A stretch of 64,000 nt of DNA. Origin: Piscicola geometra. Taxonomy: Eukaryota > Annelida > Clitellata > Hirudinida > Piscicolidae. Positions 29,555 through 42,097 of the stretch are shown here, piece by piece. Made by a program: the position numbers and the translations under genes. The stretch is taken from NCBI GenBank assembly GCA_943735955.1, contig OX030964.1, forward strand, positions 6,329,497-6,393,496. The letters run 5' to 3'. Below the pieces are notes generated by a model. It was not told the DNA's origin. It made no database searches and saw nothing but the letters and a program-made list of their open reading frames with translations. Position 1 is the stretch's first letter; each line of letters begins with the position of its first letter.

Positions 29555-32089
29555 TCAAGAATACTTTTTTTCTATCTTCTTTTGATTCTTTGGTACACTC
29601 GGAAAAGGTGTGGAAGGAAAGGTGGGCTGGTTCGTTGCATGAATGGGTGAGTGGGAACCATTGGGGTGGTTGGGTGGATGCTTGGGAGTGGAGTGAATGG
29701 GGGGTGAGGCGACAGAGTGGTTGGTGGTTGTAGTGGGACGGTCGGGTGAAAAAGGATGATTGAGGGATTGGTTGATGGGAGGGGCTCGAGGCTTTTGTTT
29801 GGGCGCCAGATTCACGAATGAACAGTAGCTGCATCTGTAGGCTGTGGGTGGGAATCATCAATATCATCATCATCAACAACACTATAATCATGCAAAAGTG
29901 ATTATAAGTGATGATATAAATTAATTACTCATCCAATTACACAACCTAACCCACTTAACTTATCCCTCCGCCCATTTCCACCTCCTAGCAACACCTCAAA
30001 CACAAACACACACACAAACACTCACACACACACTCACACACACACACACAAACATACACACACACAAACACACACACACACACACACAAACATACACACA
30101 CACACGCACACACACACACACACGCGCACACACACAGAGCACTCACTCATGAACTCAAACTCCTCCTTGATACTCAGTCCATTGTGGCAGTGGCAGTTGC
30201 TGCAGATCAGCGCATACCTGTTGCCTGGCCCGTCGTTCAGCAGGTAATCTACAAGTCTGTGGTGATGGTGGTGATGATGGTCATGGTGATGGTGATGATG
30301 ATGCTTATGGTGATAGTGTTGATGGTGGTGGTGATGATGACGTTGATGCTAGTAATTTTTTAAAAAGGGATCTTATGAAGATTACTATAAGATGTTCTAT
30401 ATAAATGCAAAAATCCAATCAAAATAGAAACAAAAAAGATGCAAAAATTCACATTGGCGTAAATAAAAACCTGTCAAAAAGTCCACGGTCTCGTTTAAGA
30501 GTGGGGAGATGTGGCACGTTGAATGGAAGTTTTGGTAGTTGTGGCTGCTGCTGCTGCTGCTGTGGTTCTTGCTTCAACACTGATTTGTCTGCGTCTTGTA
30601 GAAGTTTGTTTGACTGTTTGCTTCTGTGTCTTAGTGTGCTTGCTGGGTCTGTGTTGAGGTTGGTTTTTGTAAGTATAAGGGGAATAAGTTGAGATTAAAA
30701 AATTATATTTAATTAAATAATTTTTAGTGATATCATTTGAATATTTATAAAAAATTACTTATTTATAAAAATATAATTAAATTATTTCTCAACATATAAA
30801 TTGCAAGATCTTTCAGACAGACCCCTAAAGAGCCTAGTTACTTTTTTGGTGTTTTACTTTTTCAAACATTTTTGACACCAAAAAGAATACACTTTATTAA
30901 TGAATACAAATTCGAATGCATACGCAGTGAAATCTTGAAGCATTGAAGGGGTCAGTGTACAAGTTTGTTCAAACTATATTTGTTATACGCATGCAAAAAT
31001 AAAATCTCAACACAGAAGGTCTTTTCAAATCAAATTATTTTTCCCATTTTACTTCTTAGCTGTCTCATAGAGGCGAATTTAAAGTATTTTAATTTGACAA
31101 TTACCAAGTAAAATCAATATTCATCATTCATAAATATTCATAAATATCAATATTCATGATTTATATATATTCATAAATATCAATATTCATCCAATTTATA
31201 TATAATAGGTATGCATTGAAAATGGTTACCTCAGAAATATAATACATGAATTACATCTATATGATCCATCCTAGCTTGAGACATTCTAGCTAAGCTAAAT
31301 GGTGAAACTTATTTTAAAGCACGTACTACTGTCAAGAGCTAATTTAAACGAAATATAAAAATTCTGAAAAATAAAATATTCATGCATGGGACATTTAAAA
31401 CTACAAAATGAGTCTATATTCATCTTCTTAGCACATTGGAAAGGTGTAGAAAAAGGGGTTTTGTTAATCTCACTAAAGTCTCACTCTATATAAAGTTATC
31501 CCAAATATTATCATAAAAGTATTATCCAAATAATATAATTGAATTATTATCCCAAATAATATAATTGAATTATTATCCCAAATAATATAATTGAATTATT
31601 ATCCCAAATATTATAATTGAATTATTATCCAAAATAATATAATTGAATTATTATCCCAAATATTATAATTGAATTATTATCCAAAATAATATAATTGAAT
31701 TATTATCCCAAATATTATAATTGAATTATTATCCAAAATAATATAATTGAATTATTTTCCCAAATAATATAATGCAATTAGCTAAAATAATATAATTAAA
31801 CTTTTCTTCTTTTAAATATAATTAAACTGTCATATTCATATAATATATATTTGAAAATGTAGTTTAACTGTCATATTTGAAAATATAATTAATTTGTCAT
31901 CTTAAAAAATCAAATTCAAAACCATCATTCTTTTTGGGAGAAGCAACCAGGGAAGAAGGTTGAAGGATGTCGTTGATGGTGTTGTCAGGGTCGAAACGCT
32001 GTAGCAACTCTTGGGCCACATTGTATGTCTCTGTGGCTTTCACTTCATTCAGCTGTGTGTGTGTGTGTGTGTGTTTGTGTGAATCTATG

Positions 32090-32125
<36 letters not shown>

Positions 32126-32968
32126 AGTGTGTGAATCTATGTATGTGTGTTTGTGTAGTAAGAAGTTAGTTGAGAACATTTTTAAATGGCTTGATAATCA
32201 GAAAAAGATTGGTTAATGAGTGTCAGATGGTGGCAAACTATTTGAAATATTACCAAGTTGGTTTTTTGAATTTTTAATCTTTCAAGTTCTTTTTCTGTAA
32301 AACAAAGATAAATTAGTTATTTTTAATAAATTCATGAAAAATAATATTTTAACTTCACCATTTTTCTTTATGTTCTTGGTGTAGTAAAAGCGCAAAAACT
32401 TTTTTATAGACACAATTCTGCAAAAAAAAAGCAAAATTAAATATGAATTATTTTTATAGCTCACTCACTACCCCTTCCCCAATACTACCACAACACTCTC
32501 CTCATTATCACCATAACACCAATTACAAGAGAGGGAACAGGAGGAAGGGTAGTGAATAGATGGCTTTCCAATGCAACTCCTCGGGCATGAAGCACAGACA
32601 AAGGACTACAGCAGAGACGAAGTAAATGAAGACTGAATAGATGAAGAGTCTGGTTACAGCCCTCTTTTGTCCTTCTAGATTCTTCTGTCTTTTCTGCTCT
32701 AACCACTCTATTTTCTGTGTGGATGAGTATTTTTGAAAAACTATTTTGTATGTAACTTCTTGTAATCTGAAAATTCAATTAAATACCCTTGTAAGATAAT
32801 TTAGGGTCTCAGTTCTTGATTGCTTTTTCTGTTAATGTATTTTATTTTCATTACATTTCAGAGTGTATTTCATGATAAAATCTAACAATAAATCAGTATT
32901 TAAACTTTAAATTTTAAACCAACTAAAAATGTATTTATTACTTTCCATCTTGAAAAAATAATCCCCAT
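29555..32968 (-). CDS. LNPK: Lunapark, ER three-way-junction protein
   Basis: Nine exons 5' to 3': 32942-32968, 32787-32828, 32527-32714, 32359-32417, 32254-32294, 31923-32052, 30471-30648, 30147-30256, 29555-29841. All phases agree; the product is 353 residues. Lunapark sits in the ER membrane and stabilises tubule junctions made by atlastins and reticulons. Visible in order: MGIIFSRWK (Gly2, matching the myristoylated N terminus known for the family), a short coiled coil (WLEQKRQKNLEG), two hydrophobic segments forming a hairpin (about residues 40-90), a second coiled coil ending at TETYNVAQELLQRFDP, a Gln/Pro linker, then RDRGLFDRLVDYLLNDGPGN and the zinc finger with CSNC and a second CxxC in YRCSYCSF. 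The Pro-rich tail is divergent. Exons 1 and 2 are only 27 and 42 nt; exon 2 is the least certain, but its sequence and phase fit the family. Confidence 0.95.
29990..30140. repeat. (CA)n tract next to a Lunapark donor
   Basis: An interrupted CA repeat ends a few bases from the donor of the zinc-finger exon (lower border 30147). On the Lunapark strand it is a GT-rich run just inside the intron. Confidence 0.9.
31505..31790. repeat. 26-bp AT-rich minisatellite
   Basis: About ten copies of a unit of about 26 bp (ATTATCCCAAATAATATAAT plus TGAATT) lie in a Lunapark intron. Copies alternate between AATAATATAAT and AATATTATAAT variants and the unit is partly self-complementary. Confidence 0.88.
32053..32160. 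repeat. (GT)n tracts abutting a Lunapark acceptor
   Basis: Two GT runs separated by TATATATATA. On the Lunapark strand the first gives ACACACACACAG directly at the acceptor of exon 31923-32052. Confidence 0.92.
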
Positions 32969-33286
32969 TTTTTCCAAAAAATGATGTAAGATTTCCAATA
33001 CTTAAAAATGGAATATTATTGCACTCTGAATATGAATAAGGGGTTTTATTTATTTTAATCTTTAACTTATTTTAAAAACCGCCCTTTTATAAATAACTGT
33101 TGTTGATTGAGGATGTGTAAACTAACTACTAACACCATTAAAAGTTAAACAAGAGTAAAGCGCTAGAAAATTGTAAATTATGATTTATTATACTAAAACT
33201 CGATGTAATAAAATTTAACTATTTTCTTTTTTTGGATTCAGTATTTCCAGAACTTTTTATTCGTTATTTTCAAAAGTTGTGTCGTT
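32969..33286. promoter_or_regulatory. Divergent upstream region of Lunapark and AK7
   Basis: Only 318 bp separates the two start codons. It is AT-rich with no recognised core promoter motif. An AG at 33249-33250 in a pyrimidine-rich context may mark a 5' UTR splice for AK7. Confidence 0.5.
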
Positions 33287-36200
33287 ATGGCTACTGAAGG
33301 CTTGAGTGAGGGATGGAAGGTGCAAGGACAAATCACAGTTTTCGTCAACCATGTCGACTGTTTCATCACAGAATACATTGCAAAAGTTAGTTTCAGTTAT
33401 ATTCCTTTACTTCAATTTAAATTTCATCACACCGTTGAGTATACGCAGGTTATTGTATCTTGAATATGAGGGAAGAGCGCTATAGAAATTTATTTGATTG
33501 ATTGGTTGAATTATAAACTAATTATATAAATTTAATTGACCATTAAATATTGTTTTCTTCCAGTACATATCTTCATCGGTGGTGGGGGTGACTCAAATGG
33601 AGACTGACCTGCAGGAAGAGTTCATCCAGAGAGAGAAAAGCACAAGTTCATTCAATGTCCAACCACCCAACCAAGAACTGCTCTATCGGTTTCTTACTTT
33701 TTCATATTTAAAATGTAATTAATTCACGCTTACTGTTTTTAAAAGCTTCATTAATAAAATTGAAATTTCTTTATTTAATATAAAACTCTTGGTATTATAT
33801 TTGAAAATAATAAATGTTTTAAATCTGCAGAGTAATTGGAAGTCTGAAAGATCCTCAGGTGCAGAAGCCTAACTTCGTGAAAGCCATTGTGTCGGTTAGT
33901 TGGAGGAAGGGCATGATTTGTCGTTTGACAAATATCCACTTTAAAAAAACAAAAAACGCAAGCTTTAAAATTTTTTTAAAACTCTATTTATCCTTTTACC
34001 CACCCTTATTCTTTTCCCCTTTTCATCGTCTATCCACCTACTCCATCCATCCACCCAGAACAAGAACCTCCAAGAGATGTACATGGTGCTACAGCAGTGT
34101 GACATCGTCATCTATGACATCGCATCCGATCCTTCGCAGCGTTCAGAGGCGCTTTTCATGGCTCAAAGTTGGTTTGTCTTTCTAGACCTAAGCTGTCAAA
34201 ACCTCTTCTATGCGTGTTATTAATGTGATTTAGAACTTTTTCTCAAATTTATTTGTTTAAATAGAACACAATCAAAAATATGTTATTTTTAAAGTTGCTC
34301 AAAAAATATGGTTTAACCAATTTCGTTACAAAATCCATCCCATCCACATCCCAGAGTTCACAGAGAATCTCTTGAAAATGGACAAGGGGGTGAAGAAGGT
34401 CTTCATAGCCATTAGTTCGATCCTCACTTGGTGTTCTATCCAGCCTGCTGATCCTGTAGGCTTTTGAAATTTGTTTTTTTTGGGATTTTTCCGGGATTTT
34501 CGATAAAGCAACAATTATTCTTGGTTGTTTGCGTCTTTTGTAGGAAAGGGGTTAAGGATATATTAATCGACAAAGAATGAAAATTCAAGCATGCTATAGC
34601 AATTGAAATTCGGACGAGCCTCTTTGATATTATATAGAAGATGAAGCTGTTAAGCCACTATCATCATCGCCACCAACATCATCATTACAATCAGCACTAC
34701 ATTCACTACAAGCATCATCATCACCACCACCACCACCATAATCATCACCATCACTATCTCCATTACCATCATCACCACAACCACTACAATCATCAACACC
34801 TCCACCAACATCATCATCATCATCATCATAGGATGATCCGAGCGCACCAATCAGCGACGAGGATTACAGACGGCGACGCCCACACGCCGACTACAGGGAG
34901 TTGTACACGGCCGAGAAGCTGCTGTTGCAGTATAGAAGGAAGGTTGGTGATGATGATGATGGTGGGGGAGATGATGATGATGATGATGGTAGTAGTGTTG
35001 GTGATAATGATGATGGTGGTGGTGGTGGTGGTGATGATGATAGTATTGATGATGATGATGGTGGTGGTGGTTGACAGAGGACTAGAATAGTGGGGTGTCA
35101 CTGAAATAGGTGGTGATGATGATGTTGGGTAAAATGGCACTAGATTAGGGGGGTGATGCTGAGATGGTGTGGTGGTAGAAGTGTGCGAATTAATTGAAAT
35201 TTAAACTTTAAAGTTAGAATCAGAAAACTCTTGACAATATCGAATAAAAAATCACATCAAACCACACCACACATCGCCAAAAAACCACATAAACCACACT
35301 TAACCACACCAAACCACACCACACCCAACCACACAAGACCACCCAACCAAACCACAACACCACACCACACCCAACCACACAAGACCACCCAACCTTAAAC
35401 ACCAAACCACACCACCTCAAGAAAAAGAACATGCTCACGTACGTCATAGCTCCTGGCCTCGTCTACGGAGACAAGGAAGAGACCTTTCACCACCTTTTCA
35501 AGGTCAGTATTGAGTTCACTATTAATTTAAATTAATTTTCAAGGTCAATTTTTTTAAATAAATATTTTTCTTTTTTTTCTCCCTAATTTTAGTCGTTTTT
35601 ATTCGAATTTCTTTTGCAGATCGAATATAAAACTAAAACAATACAAATTTAAAAAAAATAATAAAATCAAATCACCCTCAGTAACTAATTGACCCACCAC
35701 CATTACCATCATCACCAATCATCACCAAGACCACCAGTAACCACCACCAATTCACCGCCACCTCCACCATCAAACCATATTTTCTTCATCCCCCCCCCTT
35801 CCCTCCCTTCCCTCCCACACCTGACACAGGCAGCATGGCTCAACAAGGCGGTCATCCCATTGACCGGCAAGGGCAACAACCACCTGCCCACCATCCACAT
35901 CAAGGATTTGACCAGGATCATCCAACACGTGATCGAAATAGTCCCGCCCACCTTCCATTACGTACTCGCTGTGGATCAGTCTCAGAATACACTGAAGGAG
36001 ATTGCCAAGGTGGATTGGTGGGTTTGTGGGGTGGATGAGTTGGTGTGGGGAGAGTTTGAGTTGTGGATGGGATGAGAGGGTTGGGTTGAGTTTGTAAGAA
36101 ATGAAAGAATGGGTGAATTCATTTATTCATTCACACATCTATTTATCTACCCATTCATCCACACATCCACCCATTCATCCACACATCCACCCTTCCACCC

Positions 36201-39200
36201 ACACCCACCCATCAGGCAATCAACAGAGCCATGGGCTCAGGAACGCTCCAGGAGGTTGATTTGTCAGACACCCTTGAGGTTAAAAACATTTTCTTCCTTT
36301 TTTCTTCCATTCATCAACCATTCTTCAAACTATCATTTTAATTCATCAATTTTATTAGTCATTTTATAAACCGTCATCTTCATCATCTATTTCATCAGCT
36401 TAATCTTTATTATCACCTCCACACGATCCACCTTCTTGCCATGATTTTCTCATTTCGCCGAGCCGCGAGGAAAGAGACTTTTCGACTTTTTAGCTGTACT
36501 TGCTAGATAATGATCATTATCATGATCCTCATCATCTTCCTTCTTTTCTTCTTCATCATCATTATTTTGATTTCAACCTTAATTCACCCTTTCCACACTT
36601 GATTCTTCTTTTTTTCTCCTTTCCTTTCCCCACCAACTCCACCCAACACCCCCTCCCTCCCCATTCAGACATTCTACCTCGACTTACTGACAGTCGACCT
36701 CAAGATGACGTGTCCACTGCTGGCCGAAGCATTCCGGTTTGCATGGCAAACTCCCAACGGAATGGTGGAGCATATGACCGAGTTGGTGAACGAGTTCAAG
36801 GATCAGCGTAATCTCAAGGTGGTCGTTTGGGGGGGGAGGGGGAGGAGGAGGGGAAGGGGGAGGGGGAGGGGGAAGGGAGGGGGAGGGGTGGAAAGGTGGG
36901 GTTGAGGTTGAGTGAATGGGTAGGAAAGGATTTCTTAGGAAAGGTGGGTGGGTGAATGGGTGAGTGAATGGGTGGAGTGGAGAGGTGGGTGGATAGTTGG
37001 TTAGATGGTTGGTTTTCTCCTTACGCCATCTGCCGATCTAGTAGTAATTCCAAACATTAAAATGTTTCATTTAAAATTCTGGCCAACGACAACCCACAAC
37101 CCCCCCTCCCATCCCCACTTCTACCACAATCCATCGCAACCTCTACTATCACCACAACTTTCACCACAACCCACCTCTACAACCACTAAAACCACAACCT
37201 CCACAAGCCACCACCACATTCACTACCATCACCACAGCCTCTCAAAGTCATCATGCTGGGCCCTCCAGGCACTGGAAAATCCAGCATCACCCGTCGTCTC
37301 CAAGACTCCCACAAGCTGCACGTCATCAATATCGATGACGTCAGAACTAATCTGATGTCACAGGTGAACGGGTGGTCGAGTGGGTAAAGAGTTAACGACT
37401 GGTGGGTTGAACCCATAGGTCGAGGGTTCGATTTTTAGAAGGAAATTCCTAGATAGTTCTTATAGCCTAGAAAAATTAGTTGGAATAATTTTTCAGATTT
37501 TGACTTTATAATAATGAAAAGAAAAATAAATAATAAATAAATAATAATATAATAATAATAATAAAGAGGCTTTGAAGTCGTTCGCCTCATCCGCCCCTCT
37601 AAAACGTTTGTGACAGCTGGAGCAAAGGAGACAGGAGAAGGAAGCGATAAAGCTGTTGGAGGAGAGATCTGTGCAGTCGTTTGCCATCTCGCCTGCCGAT
37701 GCTGATGATGATGCTGAGACTGAGATGGAAGGAGGTGGTTGTGGTCGTGGTTGGGTATGGTTGGGTTGGGTTGGGTTGGGTTAGTTTGGATTGAAAAGGT
37801 TGGTTTGATGAAGGGATGTGGAGGATTTTAAGTTCAGTTTATTATTATTAAATGATTGCCTACCAAAGCATTCCATCTTTCGTGCAACAGACGAGAAGGA
37901 AAAGGAAGAGAAAGAGGAAAATGAGGCTTTCCTTGGTGTGGTTTTGTGCAACAACAACACACCTTCAAACTACTTTTTAATGCATCCAATCTATTCCATC
38001 CCATCCCATCGAACTCATCCAACCCACACGTGTAACCCATCCCATCCTATCAATCCCACCCACCCATCCCACCCATTTCAACCAACCCACCCATCCATCC
38101 GTGCAACCCAATCCACCCACCCACCCACCCACCCATCTAGACGGGATAGAAGAGGTGATGGCAGAGAATGGCAGGGTGTTGGAAGATTCCCTGCTGGTCA
38201 GTTTCCTTCGACGCATTCTCCTCTCGAAGCCCTTCCAGAACCAGGGCTTTGTACTCGATGGCTTTCCATCCACCGCGGAACAAGTCACCCTGTTGTTCGG
38301 AAGTTGGTGGTGGTTGTGGTTTTAAGGGTGGGGTGTTTGTGGTGGTGTAGGCAAGGGTTTTTGTGGTTTTAGTTGTGGTCGTCGTGATTGCGGTGGTAGG
38401 ATGGTTTTTATGACGAATTTGATTGATTTCAAGATTTGAGAAAGAACATTAAAATGATTTTTGTGTTTTTATAGATTCTTCTACTTTCAAAATCTCCCCT
38501 CCCACCCACACAAGCACTCGACAAGATAAATGAGGCGAAGTTGGCGGGAAAAAGTGACCCAGACGCTCTGAAAATCGTGTCCATCTTGCCTGACCAGGTA
38601 TACAGGAGCTGCCATCTTTTGTGTGAACTTTATTTTTAGTATCTTTGACTTTTTTAAATAATAATATTTAGTGCTAAATAAAAAGTTTGTCAAAATATTA
38701 CAACCATTACTAAAGCTCCAACTCTAGTTTCACTTTTGATATTGCTACACTACCACAACTACCACTATCACCAACACAACCACAACTACCCCCATCACCA
38801 ACACAATCACAACTACCACCATCACCAACACAACCACAACTACCACCATCACCAACACAACCACAACTACCCCCATCACCAACACAATCACAACTACCCC
38901 CATCACCAACACAACCACAACTACCCCCATCACCAACACAACCACAACTACCCCCATCACCAACACAACCACAAATACCACCATCACCAACACAACCACA
39001 ACTACCCCCATCACCAACACAATCACAACTACCACCACCACCAACACAACCACAACTACCCCCATCACCAACACAACCACAAATACCACCATCACCAACA
39101 CAACCACAACTACCCCCATCACCAACACAATCACAACTACCACCATCACCAACACAACCATAACTACCACCATCACCAACACAACCACAACTACCACCAT

Positions 39201-41065
39201 CACCAACACAACCACAACTACCACCAATCAGCACCACTGCTACACAATCATTATCACTCAACCACCACCATATCACAACCACACAACCACACACACACAT
39301 ATACCAACTACCAGGTGATAATGCTAAGCGCCGAGGATGAATTCCTCAAAGAACGGATCAGAAATCTACCGGCCAGCATGGTCGAAGGTACCGAGAACGA
39401 AGAAAAAAGTTTCAGCGCGCGTCTAGAGGCCTACAGACGCCTGAACACCGTTGAGAGTTCCATCGAAGATTATCTAGATGAACTGGAGTTCAACATCTCG
39501 TTTTATGGTTAGACGTTTGGGTTGATGATTGTGGTGGTGGTGGTGGGTTCAAGTGGGGTGGTTAGAGAGGTTGAATCTAGGTATGGTTAGAAAGTTATTT
39601 CGTGTAGTAGAGATTATTTTGCAAAGATTTTCAACGTTGCTTTCCATCCAATTTAAAACTCATCCATTCACCATTCAACTTTTGCCTTTCTTTCTTCCTC
39701 CTGCCCCTATATTCTCATCAACCTCCCATCATCACCATCCTTTTCTCCACCCAGCATCATCATCCTTCTCTCCACCCAGCATCATCAACTTCTCTTCCTC
39801 CACAGACATCAGCAAAGACACCACTGGCGTCAATGCCAACATCATCAGTCAAGTCAAATTCTCCATCGGACCTCCACGAACCTATGGTATCATTATCATC
39901 ATTATCACTTTGTTCCATCATCATCATCCTTAATCTATCATTCTTTCGCCTTCGTCGTTTGTTCTTTTCAAAAGTTTCATTTCGATTTCATCTTCATCAC
40001 CCTCACTAAACTCATTTTTTAATAAAGATTTTGTAACACTACAATTGAGTGTTTCCTACACCCCGTAATGCCTTCACACCTACCACCACTCAACCCCTGC
40101 ACACACGACCACCCCCACCACAGGGCCTGGGAAAGAGGAGTTGGAGATGGTGAAACAGGCTGAGATGGAGCTGCTCCAGAAGGTTTGTGTCGTTTTAGCT
40201 GTACGACAAATTTTTTTTAGTTATTATTTCTTGTTTTTAGTATTTTAACTGTTTTTGTTGCGTTTTTCTACTTTTGTTGCTGATTTTTGATTAAACTGTA
40301 ATAATTATTAATGTATTTATTACTGTGGCTAGAATTACTCCTTTATCGAAAATCAGTGACGCTTGGTGGCTCATGCAAATAACAAGCCCTTCACTTCCTT
40401 GACAGGCAGAGAGGGAGCAGAGGGAGGAAGAGGAGAGACTGAATGCCGAAGAAGAGTCCATCTTCAACGAGAAGAAACTGCAATGGGTGGGTTCTCGAGG
40501 GTTCTTCCACAACTTTCAAGCCTCACAAGTTGTATTGTATTTAAGCTTCATCCACGACTATTTCATTGTGATTTCAAGCTTAATCTACTGCTCCCATCAT
40601 TCTATACCCACCCTATTTACTTGTTTTTGATATTCTCCCACCCATCAACTATTCTTCCACCCATCCCTTTCACCCTCCCCTACCACCCTCTCTCACTCCC
40701 CTCCAGATGAAAAAGCACAAGATAGTGGAGCAAGAAGACCAACAATTATCGGAAGCCCAAGCCTTGCCACTGCGTCACTACCTCTTCCGCTACGTCATGC
40801 CCACACTCCTGGATGCCCTGACCGACTGTTGCAAGATCATGCCCGATGACCCGCTAGACTATTTGGTGTGTTTTTGATCTGGGAATTTGTGATTTGGAGG
40901 GCTGGAAAGGCTGGAAAAGGTCGCCTATATGGGGGTTGTATGACAATTTTCTGGGTTGGTTCTATCTTTTCAAATGTTCAATAAATTAAATTATATTATA
41001 TTATTTTTCAATTTTTCACACCACAGGCTGAATATCTGCTCAAGTGCAATCCTGTCGTTGATTGA
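33287..41065 (+). CDS. AK7: Adenylate kinase 7
   Basis: Twenty exons: 33287-33385, 33564-33688, 33831-33894, 34059-34167, 34355-34455, 34832-34942, 35422-35502, 35830-36009, 36216-36278, 36669-36818, 37238-37363, 37617-37734, 38141-38302, 38515-38597, 39315-39507, 39806-39886, 40124-40182, 40406-40486, 40707-40865, 41027-41065. Every intron phase agrees and the product is 727 residues, close to vertebrate AK7. AK7 is a ciliary/flagellar adenylate kinase (ATP + AMP to 2 ADP). The N-terminal third resembles an NAD-binding epimerase-like domain (VFIAISSILTWCS, YVIAPGLVYGD). The kinase domain begins near residue 362 with P-loop LGPPGTGKSS and contains NQGFVLDGFPST, the conserved GFP region. A charged helix follows, then a Dpy-30 dimerisation motif at the end (LPLRHYLFRYVMPTLLDAL). 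The AATAAA at 41177-41182 is a likely poly(A) signal and lies two bases before the next gene's ATG. Confidence 0.97.
34640..34829. repeat. (CAT)n microsatellite at an AK7 acceptor
   Basis: An interrupted ATC/ACC tract runs straight into the acceptor AG at 34830-34831 of exon 6. Confidence 0.9.
34945..35078. repeat. (GAT)n/(GGT)n microsatellite after an AK7 donor
   Basis: This tract starts within a few bases of the donor of exon 6, so this exon is bordered by repeats on both sides, with complementary-type sequence (ATC before, GAT after). Confidence 0.9.
38745..39228. repeat. 27-bp minisatellite in an AK7 intron
   Basis: About 18 tandem copies of a 27-bp unit (ACCATCACCAACACAACCAC plus AACTACC), with only a few point variants. 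As 27 is a multiple of three, all frames stay open (9-residue repeats such as HNHNYHHHQ), which mimics a repetitive protein. It ends about 80 bp before the acceptor of exon 15. Confidence 0.95.
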
Positions 41066-41183
41066 TTTTGTTTACTATAAGTTATACGCTGCATAATAAT
41101 TAAATTGTTAAAAGTTAATTGTCCGTTTGATAAATCATTTGATTTGCGTTTATTAATTTTTAAAAGTTTTTGCACAAATAAAA

Positions 41184-42097
41184 ATGAATGCCCCTCCAAC
41201 ATTCGAGTCATTTCTTCTTTTTGATGGAGCAAAAAAGTGGGTGAATCCAATGATATAAGAATTAGAACTGAAGTATGATTCAAACAATAAAAGTTGACTT
41301 TTAAACTTTAAAATATTTACATTTTAATTTTTATTAAATATGGAATTCATTTTTGAAGAATAAAAATTGAGAAGGACACTAAAGTTCCCAACTCTTGCTA
41401 CTTCAACATTTGTAAGGAAGACCACACTCTAGCCAATGCAATCCGCAAGTCTGCAAATTATCATTTCAAGATCTTTTTTTTTTCAAAATGAAAAAAAATT
41501 ATTACTGTTCCCATTATCCAAAACCTCTACTTCTATATCCCCTCTCCACCCACCCTCCAGCCAATTACTAAAAGATCCAAAAGTTTTATTTGCTGGCTAC
41601 AAAATTCCGCATCCGCTCGAGTACAACTTCGAGTTGCGAGTGCAGACGTCCGAAGGCTACACCCCACAAGAGGCGCTCTCAAAAGCCATTGACGACCTCA
41701 TCAGTGAGGTCTCACTGCTTGAAGAGCGATTCAGGGTGTGTTGGATTTGCTTATATGAATAGATATCTCAGTTTTGAAACGTATACAATGTTTAAAACTA
41801 TACATTATTATTATTTAAATAAGGGTGGTTATAGTGGTTGTATTAGTAATGTGTGGTGATTGTGCAGAAATAGGTTGGGTGTGATAATGGTTGTGTACAA
41901 GAAAAAATAATGTTCAGTCTAGAGCTCTCATTATTTTTATTATTCAATATCTTTTAATATAAAAATATTGACTAATTATATAAATATATTTGAGATTTAT
42001 TTTAAACATTTCTAAGTTAAAATATTCATTGGAATATCTTTGCAACATCTACTCAACACTCCAGGACGCCATCAGATACAGACAAGACATGGACTAA
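41184..42097 (+). CDS. POLR2J: RNA polymerase II subunit RPB11
   Basis: Four exons: 41184-41236, 41359-41448, 41561-41735, 42065-42097; all phases agree and the product is 116 residues (human 117). RPB11 pairs with RPB3 as the alpha-like dimer of Pol II in the nucleus. Landmarks: [15 protein letters not shown] at the start, KEDHTLAN (the alpha-motif helix of the family), [19 protein letters not shown], and [12 protein letters not shown]. It starts 118 bp after the AK7 stop on the same strand and ends 412 bp before the stop of the convergent beta-trefoil gene. ATTAAA at 42132-42137 is a plausible poly(A) signal. Confidence 0.97.

Noticed and set aside
30001..30140. CA-rich direct repeats with variable spacers that at first look like a CRISPR-like array
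   Set aside because: An interrupted dinucleotide microsatellite in a eukaryotic intron; no constant repeat-spacer pattern.
36819..36905. GGGGGA-rich run as a possible G-quadruplex gene or regulatory RNA
   Set aside because: It follows the donor of AK7 exon 10 and is a simple purine repeat; no evidence of function beyond that.
38710..39300. Cys/Gly/Asp-repeat frame of 196 residues on the minus strand resembling a metallothionein-like or structural protein
   Set aside because: It is the 27-bp array read backwards, inside an AK7 intron, with no borders of its own.
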